From an uncultured Acidimicrobiaceae bacterium (GTDB lineage Bacteria; Actinomycetota; Acidimicrobiia; Acidimicrobiales; UBA8592), in contig CAJWET010000046.1 of assembly GCA_913031515.1 (NCBI GenBank), positions 1 through 9,877 of the forward strand: a stretch of DNA of 9,877 nt. Reading direction: 5' to 3'. The position numbers and the translations under genes were made by a program. This document shows, piece after piece, positions 6,086-9,877 of this stretch. How positions within the stretch are numbered: the stretch's first letter is position 1; every line of letters begins with the position of its first letter. Below the pieces are notes generated by a model that did not search any database, was not told where the DNA came from, and saw nothing but the letters and a program-made list of their open reading frames with translations.

Positions 6086-6091
6086 GGTTAA

Positions 6092-6505
6092 GTGGATAAT
6101 CATGATGACCTTGAGGAAGGGACAGTACTTTCTTTAGATTTTTCCAAGATAAGCCAAATAGGGAAAGCAGATTATCCCGTCGTACCCGTTGTCGTTCAAG
6201 ATAGCGAATCAGGTGAAGTCCTGATCGTTGCTTACGCGAATGAGGAAGCACTACGAGAAACGCTGCGGCGGAAAGAGGCAGTATTCTATAGCACTTCTAG
6301 AAATGAGATTTGGCATAAGGGAGCTACCTCTGGAGATACTCTGGCCCTTGTAGAAGTTCGAGTGAACTGTGAGCAAAATTCCCTTCTGTACCTCGTTCGT
6401 CCAGAAGGGCAGGGGGCATGCCACACCAACCATGATGATGGGACTACACGATCAAGCTGTTACTACCGGAGAATTACTTCGGCTAACGATCTACGGTTTG
6501 TTTGA
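6092..6505 (+). CDS. hisI: Phosphoribosyl-AMP cyclohydrolase-like protein (variant metal site)
   Basis: HisI opens the adenine ring of phosphoribosyl-AMP in histidine biosynthesis, using Zn2+ and Mg2+ at a dimer interface. This 137-aa protein shows the family motifs IWHKGATSGD (73-82), NCEQNSLLYLV (92-102), GACHT (108-112) and SSCYYRR (121-127), with the three zinc-binding cysteines at C93, C110 and C123. Two things are unusual. The Mg2+-binding Asp-Cys-Asp-x-Asp motif reads Asn-Cys-Glu-Gln-Asn. The loop between CHT and SC carries extra residues (NHDDGTTRS). I recall similar variants in other bacteria, so this may be a known subfamily. No other his gene is adjacent, so a histidine role is likely but not certain. 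The GTG start rests on the leaderless promoter. Confidence 0.82.
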   Translation: MDNHDDLEEGTVLSLDFSKISQIGKADYPVVPVVVQDSESGEVLIVAYANEEALRETLRRKEAVFYSTSRNEIWHKGATSGDTLALVEVRVNCEQNSLLYLVRPEGQGACHTNHDDGTTRSSCYYRRITSANDLRFV

Positions 6506-6513
6506 TGCTCCTC

Positions 6514-6528
6514 GGAGCTGACTGCTCC
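6514..6528. terminator. Weak hairpin between convergent hisI and GSII genes
   Basis: GGAGC-TGACT-GCTCC forms a 5-bp stem with a 5-nt loop in the 40-bp gap between two convergent genes. There is no proper T-tract on either side, so any intrinsic termination would be weak. The position is its main support. Confidence 0.25.
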
Positions 6529-6545
6529 TTGGTACTAGATCCAAT

Positions 6546-7571
6546 TTAGGCTAAGGCAGCCCCAACTGTATTGGTCACCAAAGCTGCAACGACATAGGGG
6601 TCGGCATTGGCATTTGGCCGACGATCCTCTATGTATCCTTTTTGGTCTCGAGAGACTTGCCAAGGTATACGAATTGAGGCACCACGATCCGAAACACCAT
6701 AGCTGAACTGGTCGAATCGTTGCGTTTCATGTTCTCCAGTTAGGCGATCTTCAATCCCTACTCCGTAGCCAGTCAGGTGCCTTTCAGTAACCCCTGGAGC
6801 TCCTAATGATTCACATGCCGCTGTTATTGCGTCGAAGCCCTCTCGCATAGCCTTGGTTGAGAAGTTGGTATGCATACCGGCCCCATTCCAATCCCCTTTC
6901 ATGGGTTTGGCTTCGATGCTGATCTCTACATTGTGATCTTCACCCACACGGTATAGCAGATAGCGGGCTACCCACATATGGTCACCAACTTCAACTGTTC
7001 CTGCAGGCCCAATCTGGAATTCCCATTGGCCGGGCATAACTTCTGCATTGGTCCCTGAAATTTTAAGTCCAGCGTCTATGCACAGGGTGGTATGTTGTTC
7101 CACGGCGGCTCGGCCATGGATTTTGAGAGCACCCACTCCGCAGTAATACGGTCCTTGAGGAGCTGGGAACCCATTGGGTGGAAACCCTGCCGGCCATCCA
7201 TTTCCTGGGTCAATCATTGTGTATTCCTGTTCAAGCCCAAACCAAGGATCTTGATCACCATATTTTTCTTCAGCTGCTCGCGCTAGTGCCCTTGTGTTCG
7301 TCGGGTGAGGGGTCTCTTCATCAGTTAGGTATGTCTCACACATAACAAGTATGTTGTCACCGCCACGGATTGGGTCCGGACATTGGAAGACGGGTTTTAA
7401 GACAACATCAGAATCATCACCCGTTGCCTGATTTGTTGATGAACCGTCATAACCCCATATACCAGGTTCATCTCCATCAGCCAGTATCTTCGTTTTGGAT
7501 CTAATCTCTGCTGTCGGTTCAGTTCCATCAATCCACAAATACTCTGCCCTATATGTCACTATATTCTCCAT
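6546..7571 (-). CDS. glnII: Glutamine synthetase, type II (eukaryotic-like GSII)
   Basis: This enzyme makes glutamine from glutamate, ammonia and ATP in the cytoplasm. Class II signatures are IWGYDGSSTNQA near the N-terminus, PWFGLEQEY, NAEVMPGQWEFQIGP, GDWNGAGMHTNFST (catalytic loop), GVSDRGASIRIP and GYIEDRRPNANADPY near the C-terminus. At 341 aa it matches Streptomyces GlnII and plant or fungal GS rather than the 440-470 aa type I. I start it at the ATG at 7571 (MENIVTYRAEYLWIDG), where family members begin; an in-frame GTG at 7595 would add 8 residues with no family support. GSII lacks the adenylylation control of GSI-beta, so regulation is expected at transcription. It is divergent from the GSI gene, sharing a 166-bp control region. 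Confidence 0.96.
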   Translation of the reverse strand: MENIVTYRAEYLWIDGTEPTAEIRSKTKILADGDEPGIWGYDGSSTNQATGDDSDVVLKPVFQCPDPIRGGDNILVMCETYLTDEETPHPTNTRALARAAEEKYGDQDPWFGLEQEYTMIDPGNGWPAGFPPNGFPAPQGPYYCGVGALKIHGRAAVEQHTTLCIDAGLKISGTNAEVMPGQWEFQIGPAGTVEVGDHMWVARYLLYRVGEDHNVEISIEAKPMKGDWNGAGMHTNFSTKAMREGFDAITAACESLGAPGVTERHLTGYGVGIEDRLTGEHETQRFDQFSYGVSDRGASIRIPWQVSRDQKGYIEDRRPNANADPYVVAALVTNTVGAALA

Positions 7572-7670
7572 TGTCTTAAGACGAGTGTTGGGCACCAGAT
7601 CCAGTCCGGAGCTTTTATCTCGTGAACTTCATTACTGCATCTGAACTCTAGTTGCAGGTGTGCGGAGATA

Positions 7671-7687
7671 TGTTAACAGAGTGTTAA
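7671..7687. promoter_or_regulatory. 11-bp-spaced TGTTAA direct repeat (GlnR-like half-sites?)
   Basis: TGTTAA occurs at 7671-7676 and again at 7682-7687. The actinobacterial GlnR consensus is gTnAc-n6-GaAAc, half-sites repeating every 11 bp. Here both half-sites read GTTAA, so spacing fits and the first half fits partly, but the GaAAc half is poor. It lies in the shared region between the two glutamine synthetase genes. A binding site is inference. Confidence 0.35.
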
Positions 7688-7695
7688 TTCGGTAC

Positions 7696-7714
7696 TCAAA
7701 TAGAAACTATTTGA
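7696..7714. promoter_or_regulatory. Perfect palindrome at the -35 position of the GSI promoter
   Basis: TCAAATAG-AAA-CTATTTGA is a perfect 8-bp inverted repeat with a 3-bp centre, spanning -42 to -24 from the GSI start codon. It covers the -35 position for the TACAAA box at 7726. A homodimeric regulator site is the natural reading; the GAAAC inside it (7703-7707) also matches a GlnR half-site. Confidence 0.5.
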
Positions 7715-7725
7715 AGATTTCTCGT

Positions 7726-7731
7726 TACAAA
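7726..7731 (+). promoter_or_regulatory. Possible leaderless -10 box (TACAAA) of the GSI gene
   Basis: TACAAA-TGAAGT-ATG has the same 6-nt gap as the other leaderless genes here, but the last base of the hexamer is A instead of T. A GTTAC (7724-7728), a good gTnAc GlnR half-site, overlaps it. There is no Shine-Dalgarno sequence before the ATG. Confidence 0.35.
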
Positions 7732-7737
7732 TGAAGT

Positions 7738-9063
7738 ATGGAACCACAAAAAGAATATGTGCTGCGGACAGTTGAGGAACGTGGAGTCCGCCTTATCCGT
7801 CTATGGTTTACCGATGTTTTAGGCAAGTTAAAATCTGTCGCTATCTCCCCTGCTGAGTTAGAAGGTGCTTTCGAAGAAGGATTACAATTCGACGGGTCAG
7901 CGATCGATGGGTATAGCAGAGTTCAAGAGAGTGATGTTTTAGCTGTTCCCGACGCAAATAGTTTTGAGCTGCTTCCATGGGTGGACCCTTCTGAGCCGAC
8001 CGGCCGTATTTTTTGCGATATTAAGAATTTGGATGGGTCGCCATTCCAGGGGGACCCTCGGCAGGTTCTTCGTCGGAACTTGAAACTCGCACACGATAAA
8101 GGCTTCACATTCTTTACCGCACCGGAAATTGAATTTTTCTACTTCAATAATGCTTCCGACCGAAAACCACTGGACCATGCGGGCTACTTTGATTTAACTA
8201 CGCTTGATTTAGGTAGTGGCCTTAGGCGCCGCACACTCCATATGTTGGAAGCTATGGGGATTCCTGTTGAGTATTCATTCCATGAGGACAATTCAAGCCA
8301 GCATGAAATAGATCTTCGGTATACCGAAACCCTAGATATGGCTGACAACATTATGACGCTGAGGCTCGTTGTTAGAAAAATTGCCTTGGATTCAGACGTC
8401 CATGCAACCTTTATGCCTAAGCCTATAGATGAAGGTCAGGGGTCCGGAATGCATACGCATATGTCTCTTTTCCGAGGAGATGTCAATGCTTTCCATGACC
8501 CTGGAGATGCACTTGGATTATCTGACACAGCACGAAAATTCATGGCAGGAATTCTATTTCACGCGCCTGAATATACTGCGGTAACAAATCAACTAATCAA
8601 TAGTTATAAGAGAATGGTGGCGGGATATGAATCGCCGGTATACATAAGCTGGGCACGCAATAACCGTTCAGCTCTTATCCGTGTACCTATCCACAAACCA
8701 GGAAAGGCGTCTTCGACCAGAATCGAATACCGGGCTCTGGACTCAGCTGCAAACCCGTACCTTGCCTATTCTGTTCTTCTCGCTGCGGGCCTAAAGGGAG
8801 TGGAGGAAGGGTACGAATTGCCAGCAGAAGCTGACGAAAATTTGTGGTCACTAAATCGTGAAGAAGCCAAGGCAGCTGGTTTACAAAGACTGCCACAAGA
8901 CCTTCGGGAGGCTCTTGATCTGATGGAGGAATCAGAATTAGTGCGCAATGTACTCGGAGAACATATCTTTGAATGGTTCCTTCGAAATAAACGCGAAGAA
9001 TGGGAAGCCTACCAGCGACATGTCACTCCTTTCGAAATAGAAAGGTATTTACCGATTTGGTAG
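7738..9063 (+). CDS. glnA: Glutamine synthetase, type I (GlnA2/GSI-alpha-like)
   Basis: This 441-aa type I enzyme is expected to assemble as a dodecamer and ligate ammonia to glutamate. The N-terminal beta-grasp domain (RLWFTDVLGKLKSVAI, 21-36; FDGSAIDGYSR, 51-61) precedes the catalytic domain with PEIEFF (129-134), MHTHMS (238-243), NSYKRM (288-293), NNRSALIRVP (308-317) and the EYRALDSAANPY stretch (330-341). It closely resembles my recollection of mycobacterial GlnA2. The adenylylation-loop Tyr of GSI-beta is replaced by Trp in ENLWSL (367-372) and the beta-type insertion is absent, so GlnE-type control is not expected. GlnA2-like paralogues sometimes have other amide or polyamine substrates, but the motifs here look fully competent. 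A GlnR-like regulator follows 93 bp downstream. Confidence 0.95.
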   Translation: MEPQKEYVLRTVEERGVRLIRLWFTDVLGKLKSVAISPAELEGAFEEGLQFDGSAIDGYSRVQESDVLAVPDANSFELLPWVDPSEPTGRIFCDIKNLDGSPFQGDPRQVLRRNLKLAHDKGFTFFTAPEIEFFYFNNASDRKPLDHAGYFDLTTLDLGSGLRRRTLHMLEAMGIPVEYSFHEDNSSQHEIDLRYTETLDMADNIMTLRLVVRKIALDSDVHATFMPKPIDEGQGSGMHTHMSLFRGDVNAFHDPGDALGLSDTARKFMAGILFHAPEYTAVTNQLINSYKRMVAGYESPVYISWARNNRSALIRVPIHKPGKASSTRIEYRALDSAANPYLAYSVLLAAGLKGVEEGYELPAEADENLWSLNREEAKAAGLQRLPQDLREALDLMEESELVRNVLGEHIFEWFLRNKREEWEAYQRHVTPFEIERYLPIW

Positions 9064-9156
9064 ATATGTTTTGAACTTTTTCAGGTTTGCCCGAATGGAG
9101 AATTGAGGGAAACCACGTCGGTTTTCAGACCTCCTCCACCCTAAGCTAAAAGTCTT

Positions 9157-9840
9157 ATGGCTCCAATCCTTGTGTTTCCAGATCCTCCTCCACCAGAGCT
9201 GGTTCAGTCTCTCGATATGGCTGGATACGCATGGAAAGCGGTAGCCAATGCCCTAGTTGCTGAGGAGTACGAAATTCAGAACGAATGGGGAGGGGCAATT
9301 CTCGTAGCCGATAAGGATCCGGAGACAGCTTTTTCATTGGCGCGGGCGCTTAAAAAGCGCTCTAACCCAATCGAGAACATTTTGATCCTCATCAATGGAG
9401 GACAGTTAAATCAATTGGAACTTCGCGATGACTTATATGATGATTTCTGCCTTACGCCCTTTCACCCTCAAGAACTTCACGCCCGACTCAATCATCTCTT
9501 CTGGAAAGGGGGTCAAGGCGCTAGGGGGAACACTATTTCTTACGGCGATCTAATCCTGAATGTTGAGACTTACCAAGCTGCTATCAAGGGACGGCCTCTC
9601 GACCTTACTTACATGGAATACGAATTACTAAAGTTTTTAGTTGCTCACCCTGGGAAAGTTTTTAGTAGGGAAATTTTGTTATCTCGTGTCTGGGGTTACG
9701 ACTATTTTGGCGGTGCTAGAACAGTTGATGTCCATGTTCGAAGACTGCGATCCAAACTTGGTGAAGAGCATGCGGGTCTTATCCAAACTGTACGTTCCGT
9801 TGGTTATAGTTTTGGCCAGTCCCGTTGGAAAATCCAATAA
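9157..9840 (+). CDS. glnR: GlnR-like atypical OmpR-family nitrogen regulator
   Basis: This 227-aa regulator has a degenerate receiver-like N-terminal domain (1-115) and an intact OmpR/PhoB winged helix (about 129-220). The DNA-binding part, including LDLTYMEYELLKFL, VWGYDYFGGARTVDVHVRRLR and TVRSVGYSF, is nearly the same as Streptomyces/Mycobacterium GlnR as I recall it. In the receiver, only one acid is left in the first-strand pocket (D9), the switch Lys of KPF is Thr (TPF, 100-102), and the single candidate Asp is D52 in ILVADKD, where GlnR has its conserved but unphosphorylated Asp. Known GlnR proteins act as phosphorylation-independent dimers controlling glnA, glnII and amtB. No sensor kinase is adjacent. 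The position beside two glutamine synthetases strengthens the call. The ATG start at 9157 is the natural choice; a TAAGCT lies 9 nt upstream. Confidence 0.85.
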   Translation: MAPILVFPDPPPPELVQSLDMAGYAWKAVANALVAEEYEIQNEWGGAILVADKDPETAFSLARALKKRSNPIENILILINGGQLNQLELRDDLYDDFCLTPFHPQELHARLNHLFWKGGQGARGNTISYGDLILNVETYQAAIKGRPLDLTYMEYELLKFLVAHPGKVFSREILLSRVWGYDYFGGARTVDVHVRRLRSKLGEEHAGLIQTVRSVGYSFGQSRWKIQ

Positions 9841-9877
9841 TCCGATGCTGCAGAGCTACTCAGAAAAGTCTTTTTGA

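Noticed and set aside
5941..6091. A riboswitch or NAD-responsive leader before nadE
   Set aside because: The nadE promoter appears leaderless, leaving no room for a leader RNA. Only a short AACAGCA direct repeat (5941, 6001) was seen, likely chance.
6503..6528. TGA at the end of hisI followed by a GGAGC/GCTCC hairpin, resembling a Sec codon with a SECIS element
   Set aside because: The protein is already complete at the TGA, read-through would add only about ten codons of no recognisable family, and the hairpin is short. Presence of selC alone does not make this a selenoprotein.
9110..9124. AAACC-ACGTC-GGTTT inverted repeat between the GSI gene and the regulator
   Set aside because: It is only 5 bp per arm with a short T-run; too weak to call a terminator or operator.
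9641..9877. Open frame running to the window end, overlapping the regulator gene
   Set aside because: Most of it is an alternate frame of the conserved GlnR DNA-binding domain; there is no independent evidence of coding.
1..9877. Mobile element, CRISPR array, phage or defence island
   Set aside because: No transposase, integrase, terminal repeats, spaced direct-repeat array or toxin-antitoxin pair was seen; gene content is core metabolism and transcription.

Overview
The window reads as a chromosomal housekeeping segment from an actinobacterium of moderate GC content, plausibly Acidimicrobiia or a related deep lineage. The evidence is the close match of the type I glutamine synthetase to mycobacterial GlnA2, a GlnR-type atypical OmpR-family regulator, a eukaryotic-like GSII as in Streptomyces, an ACAD10/11-like phosphotransferase, and a strong leaderless-promoter signature (TAnnnT exactly 6 nt before several start codons). 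The lineage call is inference. I see no insertion sequence, phage gene, CRISPR array or defence system.

Layout. Positions 43-841 (minus) hold a two-gene partner-switching module: a STAS anti-anti-sigma factor followed 1 nt later by an RsbW/SpoIIAB-like anti-sigma kinase; its downstream side runs off the window. Positions 973-2073 (minus) encode a phosphotransferase-family kinase. Positions 2160-3000 (plus) are the least conventional part. They hold an inverted repeat, a TATAAT box and a leaderless 17-codon arginine-rich mini-ORF, then a 148-aa conserved hypothetical protein, then a second almost identical TATAAT/ATG cassette driving a 24-aa single-pass membrane peptide. A selenocysteine tRNA gene (selC, anticodon TCA) follows at 2994-3086. 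It is convergent with a sigma-70 gene of the SigA/SigB type at 3104-4039 (minus), which has an 8-bp inverted repeat in its upstream region.

Positions 4222-5940 (minus) encode glutamine-dependent NAD+ synthetase NadE, divergent from a solitary HisI-like protein at 6092-6505 (plus) whose usual metal-binding Asp motif is altered. Positions 6546-9840 form a nitrogen-assimilation block: GSII (minus) and GSI/GlnA2-like (plus) are divergent across a compact regulatory region with an 11-bp-spaced direct repeat and a perfect 8-3-8 palindrome, followed by the GlnR-like regulator (plus).

How the genes fit together. The two glutamine synthetases and the GlnR-like protein probably form one nitrogen-control unit, with GlnR a likely candidate to bind the shared intergenic region. 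NadE consumes glutamine as its amide donor, a metabolic link but not proof of co-regulation. The selC gene implies UGA-selenocysteine decoding somewhere in the genome; no selenoprotein or Sec-machinery gene is visible here. The most interesting undescribed elements are the two tiny leaderless ORFs with near-identical promoter/start cassettes, the operator-like palindromes, and the variant HisI.
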